Shown here: positions 1-6,883 of the stretch, in pieces
How positions within the stretch are numbered: the first letter of the stretch is position 1
Layout of the letters: every line of letters begins with the position of its first letter
NCBI GenBank assembly: GCA_024278415.1
Contig: JAJRTI010000215.1
Span: forward strand, 1-23,238
Reading direction: 5' to 3'
Source: Planctomycetota bacterium
GTDB lineage: Bacteria > Planctomycetota > Brocadiia > JAJRTI01
DNA length: 23,238 nucleotides
Position numbers and translations under genes: made by a program
Notes under the pieces: generated by a model
Database searches by the model: none
Seen by the model: the letters and a program-made list of their open reading frames with translations, nothing else
Told to the model about the DNA's origin: nothing

Positions 1-954
1 CGGGCCTACAACATCTCCATCAGCAGCGATTTCGTGCACTGGTCGACGCCTCGGTTCTTTTTCGGCGCGGACGCGGAGGATCAGCCCCTGGCCCTGAAGG
101 TCATTCGCGAACGGCTCGCAGACCCAGGGCTCGCCAAGCCGGTGTTCATCGATCCGGATCCCGCCGCGGGCTGGAAACCGCCTCCGTACCATCACATCCC
201 CACGTGGCGAGCGGAATGTTACAACCACGGCGTGTTTCCGTACGAGGGACTGTACATCGCCCTGCCCATGATCTATTACCCCGTCGGCCTGCGCCAGCCG
301 GAGCGGAACAACGCGGACGGGTTTCATCACATCCAGTTAGCGATGAGCCGCGATCTGATCCACTGGAAACGGCTCGGCGACAGGAAACCCTTCATTGGGC
401 CGTCGCGTATCGACAGCGGCTTGGTGGGCGTGTTCGATCGGATGCAGTTGATACCGACCAACCAGCCCGTAGAGCGGGGCGACGAGCTGTGGTTTTATTA
501 TGTTGGCGCGAAGTGGCGAGTGCCGATCTATGACCGTTACACCGACGGCGCACCGCGGGAGATCAACACACTGAGTCCCGAAGAAAAGGCCGATTACGAC
601 GATGGCTGGATGGCGGTCTGTTTGGCCGTGCTGCGGAGGGACGGATTCATTTCATTGGACGCCGACGGCGAAAAGGGGCGCCTCTTGACACGGCCGATAC
701 GGCTCGCCGGCAAGCAACTCTTGCTCAATCTGGACGCAGGCGAGAGCGGCAGCGCCCTCGTGGAAATCCTGGACGAGAAGGGGCAGCCCCTTCGGGGGTT
801 TGGGGTTCGCGATGCTACGCCTGTCACTGGCAATGCGGTTCGGCTGGCTGTGCGTTGGCGGGCCGGGGGAGGGCTGAGTCAGCTCAGCGGCAAGGCAGTG
901 CAATTGCGGATTCATTTGGATCGCGCGAAACTGTACGCGTTTTGGACGGAATAG
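1..954 (+). CDS. Glycoside hydrolase-like (GH32/GH43-type beta-propeller) protein, 5' truncated
   Basis: The reading frame is open from the first base of the window, so the N-terminus lies outside; about 317 residues are visible and it stops with TAG. The visible part has the repeated pattern 'S.DF.HW' (near residue 11) and 'MSRDLIHWKRLGDRKPF', which is typical of five-bladed beta-propeller glycoside hydrolases of the GH32/GH43/GH130 kind, where each blade carries a 'S.DL.HW' strand. It also has aromatic-rich strands such as 'ELWFYYVGAKW'. The C-terminal 80 residues look like a beta-sandwich ending in 'LYAFWTE', as in sugar-binding tails. No catalytic acid can be assigned safely in the fragment. 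The role is inferred to be binding or cleavage of a glycan, with substrate unknown. It converges with the minus-strand gene ending at 1133. The propeller-like fold is moderately sure; the enzyme activity is not. Confidence 0.65.
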   Translation, partial: RAYNISISSDFVHWSTPRFFFGADAEDQPLALKVIRERLADPGLAKPVFIDPDPAAGWKPPPYHHIPTWRAECYNHGVFPYEGLYIALPMIYYPVGLRQPERNNADGFHHIQLAMSRDLIHWKRLGDRKPFIGPSRIDSGLVGVFDRMQLIPTNQPVERGDELWFYYVGAKWRVPIYDRYTDGAPREINTLSPEEKADYDDGWMAVCLAVLRRDGFISLDADGEKGRLLTRPIRLAGKQLLLNLDAGESGSALVEILDEKGQPLRGFGVRDATPVTGNAVRLAVRWRAGGGLSQLSGKAVQLRIHLDRAKLYAFWTE

Positions 955-1083
955 CCGGTCTGACTTCCGTCTCCTTTTGGCGCTCGCAGGATGGGGTGCG
1001 TTGTTCGAGGGCCGAGATCAACAGGCTTTTCTTGAAAGTTCACAAGGCGGGCCAATCGCGGACAGCCACCGCTTTCTGTAATC

Positions 1084-1137
1084 GCCCGCAGCCTGGCAGT
1101 TTCGGCTACAGCCCACAGCCTGGTGGCTTTGGCTACA
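1084..1137. repeat. 27-bp imperfect tandem duplication
   Basis: Two adjacent 27-bp units (1084-1110 and 1111-1137) match at 22 of 27 positions; both begin GCCC.CAGCCTGG and end GGCTACA. The second unit runs over the stop codon of the minus-strand gene that ends at 1133. It lies in the gap between two convergent genes. Confidence 0.7.
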
Positions 1138-1987
1138 TCATCGAGTCGTGCAGCCGCATGACCGGGAGCCAGCAGGCGAGCACCACGGCTGCACAGAGCG
1201 CGAGGGTGAGAACCAGGAGGGCGATCTGAGCCGCGGCCGCGGCGCGCCTTGCGTGGACGGCCAGGCGTTGGGTGAGGAGGGCATGCTCGGGGCGGGCTTG
1301 GTCCGCATGGTCGAGTTGCGCTCGAAACTCTGCGCGTGTGGCGAAGCGCGCGGCGGATGCGAGTGCATAGAGCCGTCCGAGCCATGGCAGCCGCGGCAGC
1401 CATCGGCTCAGACGCTCGCGGCCCTCCGGACGACGCCAGTAGAGCACGAGCACCAACGCGAGCAGCAGCGCGGAGAGGAAGAGCGGCCATACCACGACTT
1501 GGAAGAGAAGCGCCCCATAGAGCACGACGCGTGTGATCAGCGGCCTCGCGATGCCGAGCGCGGCGAGCGCGTCGCCGAATCGGGGGAGCATCCACGTGCC
1601 CAGGAGGGCGGCGATGGCCATGAACGCGAGGGCGCATAGGGCCGGCACGAACGCGGCGGTCCTGGCGGCCGACTCGATCTGGTCCATGCGCTGGTAGTGC
1701 TCCGACGCGGCGCGCGCAACCTCCTGCGCGGGTTGGGCCCGCAGGGCGGCCGACAGGATGTGCGCCTCCGGCTCGCCAAACGCTTCTTGATTCCCCTTCA
1801 CCAGACAGCGAAGCCCGCCGTCATCCGCCTCTGCCGCGCCTTCAACCAGTTCCCGCAGCTTCCTCGATCCCGTACATGAAACGGCCCGGCGAAGGGCCTT
1901 CTTCTCGTCGGCTCCCTCGGCCGGGCTGCGTTCGATCTCGATGGCCAGTTGGCTAAAGAAGAGGCTCAGTTCGGCCGGTCGCATCAT
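1133..1987 (-). CDS. Type II secretion system F-like integral membrane protein
   Basis: A protein of 284 residues. The N-terminal half is a helical, charged cytoplasmic domain that opens with 'LSLFFSQLAIEIE', as T2SSF domains do. It is followed by membrane segments around residues 112-131, 153-180 and 260-278. After the second segment comes 'WRRPEGRERLSRWLPRLPWLGRLYALASAARFA', which closely follows the GspF/PilC pattern (RR.P.GR...D...LRLP..G.L......ARF). The tail 'CWLPVMRLHDSMM' matches the end of GspF ('LP.F.L...M'). Full GspF/PilC proteins have about 400 residues and two T2SSF domains; this one is shorter and seems to hold one full and one shortened copy. No other secretion or pilus gene is visible. 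It follows the EF-G paralogue by 63 bases and may share its transcript. An AGGAG lies 11 bases before the first of two adjacent ATGs. Confidence 0.65.
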   Translation of the reverse strand: MMRPAELSLFFSQLAIEIERSPAEGADEKKALRRAVSCTGSRKLRELVEGAAEADDGGLRCLVKGNQEAFGEPEAHILSAALRAQPAQEVARAASEHYQRMDQIESAARTAAFVPALCALAFMAIAALLGTWMLPRFGDALAALGIARPLITRVVLYGALLFQVVVWPLFLSALLLALVLVLYWRRPEGRERLSRWLPRLPWLGRLYALASAARFATRAEFRAQLDHADQARPEHALLTQRLAVHARRAAAAAQIALLVLTLALCAAVVLACWLPVMRLHDSMM

Positions 1988-2050
1988 CCGGTTCCGGACT
2001 CCTGGCGTGTGGCACGTGCTGGAGAACCGGCCGGCGCCAGCCGACCGCGG

Positions 2051-4111
2051 CTACTCCTCCTCTTCGGCATCGGGCTTCTTCGCCTTGGCGATGATGCCTT
2101 GAGCCACGTTGGAGGGCACGATGTCGTAGTGGGAGAACTCGATGCTGTACGCGCCTTGGCCGCCGGTCATGGACTTGAGTTCGGTCGCGTAGTTCACGAT
2201 CTCGGACATCGCGATTTGTGCGCGGATGACCTGCATGTTGCCGATCCCGTCGCCGCCTTGGATACGGCCGCGGTGGCTAGAGATGTGGCCTGAGATGTCG
2301 CCGAAGAACTCGTTGGGCACGGTGACTTCGAGGTTCACGATGGGCTCGAGCAGCACGGGCTTGCCCTTCATGAACGCGTCTTGGAAGGCCTTGGCTCCGG
2401 CGAGCTTGAACGCGGCCTCCGACGAATCGACCGGGTGGTGCTTGCCATCGTAGAGTTCGACCTTCACGTCGACCACAGGGAAGCCGGCGAGGACGCCCTT
2501 GGCCATGGTCTCGACGATGCCCTTCCGCACGGCTGGGATAAACTGGTGGGGGATTGCGCCGCCGACGACTTGGTCGTCGAACTCGAATCCTTCGCCGCGC
2601 TCCTGCGGAATGAGGCGGATCCACACCTCGCCGAATTGGCCACGGCCACCGGTCTGCTTCTTGTGTCGGTAGCTCGTGTCCGACGCGACCGTCGTCGTTT
2701 CCTTGTAGGGGATGGTCGGTTGCTTGGTATCGACCTCGACTTGGAAGCGTTCCTTGAGCCGGGCGAGCATGAGATCCACGTGGAGGCTGCTCATGCCCGT
2801 CACGACCGTTTCGCCAGTTTGGGCGTCGCGCGAGATTTGGAACGTCAGGTCCTCTGCGGCCAGTTTGGCCAGGGACGTGCCGATCTTCTGCTCGTCGCCG
2901 CGGCTCTTGGGTTCGACCGCGAGCGAGACCATCGGCGTGGGCAGGGTGGGCGCGGGCAGCACGACTGGGCGCTGCTGTGTATAGAGCGTGTCGAAGATAT
3001 TCAGGTCTTCGAGCTTGGCGAAGGCCATGATGTCGCCCGGTATGCAGCCTTCGACCTGCTCTTGTTCCCGGCCCATGGGCCGGAGGATCTGCGCGGCGCG
3101 CATGCTCTTGCCCGTGCCCGACGACATGAAGGAGAACTCGCCCTGCATCTTGCCGGAGTGGACGCGGAAGTAGCAGAGCTTGCCCACGAAGGGGTCGGTG
3201 ACGACCTTGAAGACGTGTGCGCAGAGCGGCGCGTCGGCGTCCACCTCGATCTCGATCGTGGCGGCGTCGTCTTCCGACTGGGGATCCTTCGCCACGCGCT
3301 TGAGCCCGTCGATGGGGCTGGGAAGCACGTCCGCGAAGAAGTCCGCCACTTCGTCGAGGCCTTTGTCCGCGCGGCCCGCGCAGCACAGCACCGGCACGAC
3401 CGAGCCTTCGGCCACGGCCTTGCTGAAAAGTGCGTTGATCTCTTCGGGGGCGATTTCCTCTTCCATGAGGTAGCGTTCGAGCACCTCCTCATCGGACTCG
3501 AGGATCGTCTCTGCCAGCGAGTTGCGCATATCGTCCACGTCGCCGATGACTCCGTCCGGCGCGCTCTCGGGCGGGGCCATGAGGTTCACCACGCCGGCGA
3601 AGTCGGGGCCGGAGCCGATGGGCAGGAACACCGGCGCACACTCGTTGCCAAAGTTCTCCTTGATCAGATCGAGGAGTCCCATGAAGTCGACGTTCTCGCC
3701 GTCCATTTTGTTGATGAGGATCACCCGCGCGAGGCCAGCATTCTTGGCCAGGTCCCACACCTTGCGCGTGTTGAGTTGGATGCCGGCAGGGGCGGAGATG
3801 GTGAGCACGACCGTCTCGACTGCGGGCAGCGCGCTCACGACTTGGCCCACAAACTCCGGATAGCCGGGCGTGTCGATGATGTTCAGCTCTTTGCCCTTGT
3901 GGGTCACGTGCACGACGGACGAGTCAATGCTCATACCGCGCGCCTGCTCCTGTGGGTCGCTATCGCAGATGGTGGTGCCGTCTTCGACGGTGCCGACCCG
4001 GCCGGTCACGCCGGCCTTGTGCAGCAGGTGCTCCACGAGCGTGGTCTTGCCGGCGTCGCCGTGTCCGGCGAGTGCGAAGTTGCGGATGTCCTTGGTCTCG
4101 TAACTGGCCAT
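2051..4111 (-). CDS. Elongation factor G paralogue (EF-G-like translational GTPase)
   Basis: 686 residues, close to the size of EF-G (about 700). GTPase motifs are all visible: P-loop AGHGDAGKTT at residues 15-24, switch I 'QARGMSID' near 57-63, DTPG at 80-83 and NKMD at 134-137. Domain II, the domain III/V folds and the domain IV segment 'GGRGQFGEVWIRL' follow, so all EF-G domains are present. The P-loop has GHGDAGK where housekeeping EF-G has AHIDAGK, and switch I lacks the usual RGITI. That points to the EF-G-like (FusA2-type) paralogue family rather than the main translocase. The role of that family is poorly defined; ribosome-linked GTPase work is inferred. ATG at 4111 is chosen because GGAG lies 9 bases upstream; an ATG 45 bases earlier lacks such a site. 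The acidic tail ends in EEEE. Confidence 0.9.
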   Translation of the reverse strand: MASYETKDIRNFALAGHGDAGKTTLVEHLLHKAGVTGRVGTVEDGTTICDSDPQEQARGMSIDSSVVHVTHKGKELNIIDTPGYPEFVGQVVSALPAVETVVLTISAPAGIQLNTRKVWDLAKNAGLARVILINKMDGENVDFMGLLDLIKENFGNECAPVFLPIGSGPDFAGVVNLMAPPESAPDGVIGDVDDMRNSLAETILESDEEVLERYLMEEEIAPEEINALFSKAVAEGSVVPVLCCAGRADKGLDEVADFFADVLPSPIDGLKRVAKDPQSEDDAATIEIEVDADAPLCAHVFKVVTDPFVGKLCYFRVHSGKMQGEFSFMSSGTGKSMRAAQILRPMGREQEQVEGCIPGDIMAFAKLEDLNIFDTLYTQQRPVVLPAPTLPTPMVSLAVEPKSRGDEQKIGTSLAKLAAEDLTFQISRDAQTGETVVTGMSSLHVDLMLARLKERFQVEVDTKQPTIPYKETTTVASDTSYRHKKQTGGRGQFGEVWIRLIPQERGEGFEFDDQVVGGAIPHQFIPAVRKGIVETMAKGVLAGFPVVDVKVELYDGKHHPVDSSEAAFKLAGAKAFQDAFMKGKPVLLEPIVNLEVTVPNEFFGDISGHISSHRGRIQGGDGIGNMQVIRAQIAMSEIVNYATELKSMTGGQGAYSIEFSHYDIVPSNVAQGIIAKAKKPDAEEEE

Positions 4112-4275
4112 ATGATGTCTCCAGCGGAAGCGGACTCGGTGGCGAATCTCCTTCACCTACATGCGCGTCCTCGGCCCCCCCCAGATCGCCCCGCATCGCG
4201 CAGTTGCTGTCCGCCGTGCGGCGGATGGCTCCGCAGCCTGGCTCTGCGCATGAGATGTTCAGGATGAGGCGAGAA
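4112..4275 (-). other. Leader region of the EF-G-like gene
   Basis: The predicted start of transcription near 4276 leaves a leader of about 165 bases before the ATG at 4111. It contains a 6-bp hairpin (TCCGCC and GGCGGA around a 4-base loop at 4210-4225). No known riboswitch pattern was recognised. Confidence 0.35.
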
Positions 4276-4282
4276 ACGCAAA

Positions 4283-4310
4283 ATTATAGCAAGCGAATGC
4301 GGAATATCAA
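4283..4310 (-). promoter_or_regulatory. Sigma70-type promoter for the EF-G-like gene
   Basis: Read on the minus strand: TTGATA (4310-4305), a 16-bp spacer, then a perfect TATAAT (4288-4283). It stands in an AT-rich island in otherwise GC-rich DNA and faces the EF-G-like gene. Confidence 0.7.
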
Positions 4311-4321
4311 GCGATTTGGAC

Positions 4322-4359
4322 CCACTGGCGCGCTGGCCGAGGCCGTCCAGCGCGAGTGG
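4322..4359. repeat. Imperfect hairpin between the AmrS and EF-G-like genes
   Basis: Arms CCACT-GG-CGCGCTGG (4322-4336) and CCAGCGCGAGTGG (4347-4359) pair over 13 bp with a two-base bulge and a 10-base loop. It lies 38 bases beyond the AmrS stop codon and just upstream of the EF-G-like promoter, so it could end AmrS transcripts, but no T-run follows. Confidence 0.4.
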
Positions 4360-4396
4360 CCGCGGGCGCGGGATTCGTCAGCACACCCGGGGCGGG

Positions 4397-5599
4397 TTAG
4401 GTCCGCCCGTCCGAGCGGGGCTGGGCGCTATTCCCAGCCTTGAGCCGGTCTCGCCAGGTGAGCGCCTGCGCTTGCGTCCACACCCCTGCGATGGCCCGTC
4501 CACACTTGGCGCACTTCCCGCCACGCATGCCCACGATGCGCACTTGGTAGCCCATACGATGGATCAACACGGCCCGGCAATTCGGGCAGTACGTGTGTTC
4601 GCCCGGGTGGCCGTTCACGTTGCCCACGTACGCGTAGTTGAGCCCGGCCTTCATTGCGATGTCTCGCGCCATGGACACGGTCTGCACCGGCGTGCGCGGG
4701 AGGTTGCGGAGGCGATACGTGGGGTAGAAGCGCGAGAAGTGTATGGGCACGTCTGGCCCCAACTCCTTGCGCACCCACTGGCACATCTCGGTCAACTCGC
4801 GGCGGCCGTCGTTCAGCGTGGGGATGACCAGCACGACGATCTCGAACCAGATGCCGGTGCCCTTGAGCGTCTTGAGCGTGTTGAGCACGGGCTCCAAGTG
4901 GCCCGCGCACACCTTCTGATAGAAGTCTTCGGTAAACGCCTTGAGGTCGATTTTGACCGCGGTCAGTTGCTCGCAGAGCTTGTCGATGGCGGGTGCGCTC
5001 ATGTAGCCGGCGGAGATCATTACGCCGCCCACGTTCCGTTTGCGCGCGGTCGTGGCCGTGTCATACATGTACTCGTAGAAAACGGTCGGCTCGGAGTACG
5101 TGAATGCAACGGTTGGGGAGTTCGACGCGATGGCTCCCTGCACCACGCGCTCCGGCGGCACGTAGGCCGAGCGCACCTGTTCCGGACGGAACTGCGAGAT
5201 CTCCCAGTTCTGGCAGAACTGGCATTCCATGTTGCAGCCGGCCGTGGCGATGGAGAAGGTGAGCGTGCCGGGGAGGTAGTGGAAGAGGGGCTTCTTCTCG
5301 ATCGGGTCGCCGGGCCGGAAGGTGCAGGGCCGGGAATGCACGAGCGTGTAGTACGTGCCGGCGCGGTTTTCCCGCACGCCGCAGAACCCGCGCTCGCGGT
5401 CCGCGACGCGGCATTCTCTGGGGCAGAGCGTGCACTTCACGCGCAGGTTGTCGAGCTTCTTGTAGAACGAGGCTTCCTTGATGAATTGGCGCTGGTCGCC
5501 GAAGTCGGCCAGTGGATCCTCGGCCGCGCCCGCGGCCCAGCACAGAGCGCCGGCCGCGCCTGCGCAGAGCATTTCGCGTCGGGTGAATTTGGGAGTCAT
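4397..5599 (-). CDS. amrS: AmmeMemoRadiSam-system radical SAM enzyme with twin-arginine-like leader
   Basis: A protein of 400 residues. The radical SAM cluster motif CNMECQFC gives C122, C126 and C129, and it is followed by 'QNWEISQ', which is characteristic of AmrS. An N-terminal cysteine region (C56, C59, C63, C73) precedes it ('CTLCPRECRVADRERGFCG'), and a four-cysteine, zinc-ribbon-like end ('CPNC' and 'CAKCG') closes the protein. AmrS belongs to a conserved set with MEMO1- and AMMECR1-like proteins; neither is in this window. The first 30 residues look like a twin-arginine signal (T6-R7-R8-E-M followed by a short Ala/Gly-rich hydrophobic stretch). That is unexpected for an enzyme that needs S-adenosylmethionine. 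ATG at 5599 is chosen for the GGAGA 7 bases before it. The DUF362 gene lies 132 bases upstream on the same strand. Family call is firm; substrate unknown. Confidence 0.88.
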   Translation of the reverse strand: MTPKFTRREMLCAGAAGALCWAAGAAEDPLADFGDQRQFIKEASFYKKLDNLRVKCTLCPRECRVADRERGFCGVRENRAGTYYTLVHSRPCTFRPGDPIEKKPLFHYLPGTLTFSIATAGCNMECQFCQNWEISQFRPEQVRSAYVPPERVVQGAIASNSPTVAFTYSEPTVFYEYMYDTATTARKRNVGGVMISAGYMSAPAIDKLCEQLTAVKIDLKAFTEDFYQKVCAGHLEPVLNTLKTLKGTGIWFEIVVLVIPTLNDGRRELTEMCQWVRKELGPDVPIHFSRFYPTYRLRNLPRTPVQTVSMARDIAMKAGLNYAYVGNVNGHPGEHTYCPNCRAVLIHRMGYQVRIVGMRGGKCAKCGRAIAGVWTQAQALTWRDRLKAGNSAQPRSDGRT

Positions 5600-5646
5600 G
5601 GGAGAGTCTCCACTCAGCAAGCGGCTGGCGGGGGGCGGGCAGTGCA

Positions 5647-5742
5647 GTAAAGCGTAAACACGTAAGACGTAAGCAGAGCGGCTTCATCCCGCCGCTTTAC
5701 GCTTTACGTTTCACGTTTCACGTTTCACGCCTTACGCTTCCA
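5647..5742. repeat. Heptanucleotide tandem repeat with inverted arm
   Basis: From 5694 to 5742 the sequence runs in seven heptamers: GCTTTAC twice, GTTTCAC three times, then the variants GCCTTAC and GCTTCCA. An inverted partner, GTAAAGCGTAAA at 5647-5658, pairs perfectly over 12 bp with 5696-5707. The region fills the gap between DUF362 and amrS, and the heptamers supply the last codons and stop of the DUF362 gene. It may fold into a hairpin between the two genes. Confidence 0.75.
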
Positions 5743-6763
5743 GCCTCACGATCCGCTTAAGGTCGCCTTCGCCCACGCCAAGCTTGGCGGCCGTATCGAT
5801 ATGCTTTGCGGGGCGTCCAGCCTCGGCCAGTGTGGGCAGGCCCTTTTCGCGTCGCTTAGCCTCGATGGTCGCTTGGATGATGCGGTCCATCGTGACGCTG
5901 TCGGCTGCGACGAGCATGGAGTTGTGCGGCCACACGGTGCGCGGCTTGTAGGACGGGCCCCCGTCGTACTGCGGCCGCACCGCGTCGCACACGTTGAGGC
6001 GCAGTTTGCCGCGGATTTCCTCGTGGGTGGATAGTTCGGCCACGTACGGGTCGCAGTTGTTGAGGTGATACTTGTTGGGGTTGTGGATGACGCCGTAGAG
6101 GTTCTTCATCGCGCCCGACACGCCGGCCAGGTCGTGGTCCTTCATGATGGGCACGTCCACGAGCGCGGTGCAGAAGCGGGTGAGGATCTTGCTGAAGCAA
6201 CTGCCCATGTGTGGCAGCATCGAGATCTCCTCCTCGTAGCCCGAGCCGCGCAGGGAGTCCGTGCCGAAGCAGCGCACCCCGCCTGTGTAGTTGAGCTTGT
6301 ATCCGCAGGCCTGAAGTTCGCGGTCGAAGCGGTCCCAGATCACGATGTTCTCGTCGCGGACCCCGGCCTTGCGAACCCCCTCGACGATGGCCTCCACGAT
6401 TCCCCTTCGGGAGGAGAGCTGCGGGCCGGCGAGCGTATTGATCTTGATACCGACGCGGTCGCTCGGCTTGAACAGCTCGCCCCAGGCGTCTCGGGCCGCG
6501 GCTCGGCCGGTGAGTTGGCACACGGATCGGTCGAGCGCGTCGGCCGCCCATTTCTTGAGATCGTCCTGCGAGGCCGTGGCGAGGCCCTTGCGCTGGGCGC
6601 TCACGATTCTGCCGCGCATGGCTTGGGCCTGCGGTGCGTCGTCTGCCGCGGAGCAGCCGCCCGCTCCGGCGAGCAGGCCCGCGCCGAGCCGGAGGCCGGT
6701 CGCCATGAACTCGCGTCGGTCGACGTTGGCGTTGGAGGTGGAACCATGCATCATGTCGCTCAT
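5732..6763 (-). CDS. DUF362 domain-containing exported protein (twin-arginine leader)
   Basis: 343 residues. Residues 1-45 form a leader with 'DRREFMATG', then a Gly/Ala/Leu core ending in 'GAGGCSAADD'. This resembles a twin-arginine signal, possibly with a lipoprotein cysteine. The body has DUF362 hallmarks: 'DRVGIKINTLAGP', 'IVEGVRKAGV..ENIVIWDR', 'LVDVPIMKDHDLAGVSGAMKNLYGVIHNPNKYH' and 'VAADSVTMDRI'. DUF362 proteins often carry a ferredoxin-like domain; here no cysteine-rich iron-sulfur motif is seen. Function is unknown; a redox or metal-linked role with the adjacent AmrS enzyme is inference. The start at 6763 has GGGAG 8 bases upstream. The gene is divergent from the amidohydrolase gene, with 120 bases between them. 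Confidence 0.82.
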   Translation of the reverse strand: MSDMMHGSTSNANVDRREFMATGLRLGAGLLAGAGGCSAADDAPQAQAMRGRIVSAQRKGLATASQDDLKKWAADALDRSVCQLTGRAAARDAWGELFKPSDRVGIKINTLAGPQLSSRRGIVEAIVEGVRKAGVRDENIVIWDRFDRELQACGYKLNYTGGVRCFGTDSLRGSGYEEEISMLPHMGSCFSKILTRFCTALVDVPIMKDHDLAGVSGAMKNLYGVIHNPNKYHLNNCDPYVAELSTHEEIRGKLRLNVCDAVRPQYDGGPSYKPRTVWPHNSMLVAADSVTMDRIIQATIEAKRREKGLPTLAEAGRPAKHIDTAAKLGVGEGDLKRIVRLEA

Positions 6764-6781
6764 CGCATGCGCTCCCCAGCC

Positions 6782-6810
6782 TTGGCAAGCACGATGCCAG
6801 CCGGTAGACT
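6782..6810 (+). promoter_or_regulatory. Sigma70-type promoter for the M20 amidohydrolase
   Basis: TTGGCA (6782-6787), a 17-bp spacer, then TAGACT (6805-6810). The predicted start of transcription falls inside the palindrome at 6808-6827. The opposite strand carries a weaker match (TTGAAC at 6831-6826, 17 bp, TCTACC) facing DUF362. Confidence 0.5.
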
Positions 6811-6827
6811 GGCGAAGCTTCGCAAGT
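6808..6827. promoter_or_regulatory. Palindromic operator candidate between divergent genes
   Basis: A perfect 12-bp palindrome GCGAAGCTTCGC (6812-6823) extends with ACT and AGT on the outside after one mismatched pair, giving 9 of 10 pairs over 20 bp. It overlaps the predicted -10 and start site of the amidohydrolase gene and the spacer of the divergent DUF362 promoter. Confidence 0.5.
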
Positions 6828-6883
6828 TCAATGGTATCACCGCCCGCGAGGTCCGTCAAACTTGTCCGTGTTAGGAGCGCTCC

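Noticed and set aside
2381..4267. 628-codon open frame on the + strand opposite the EF-G-like gene
   Set aside because: It is antisense to a gene with clear GTPase motifs, its translation shows no domain pattern, and long antisense frames are expected in GC-rich DNA.
5694..5742. Heptamer array considered as a CRISPR or phase-variation tract
   Set aside because: There are no spacers between the units, so it is not CRISPR. The array lies at the end of a gene, where copy change would alter only the last few residues.
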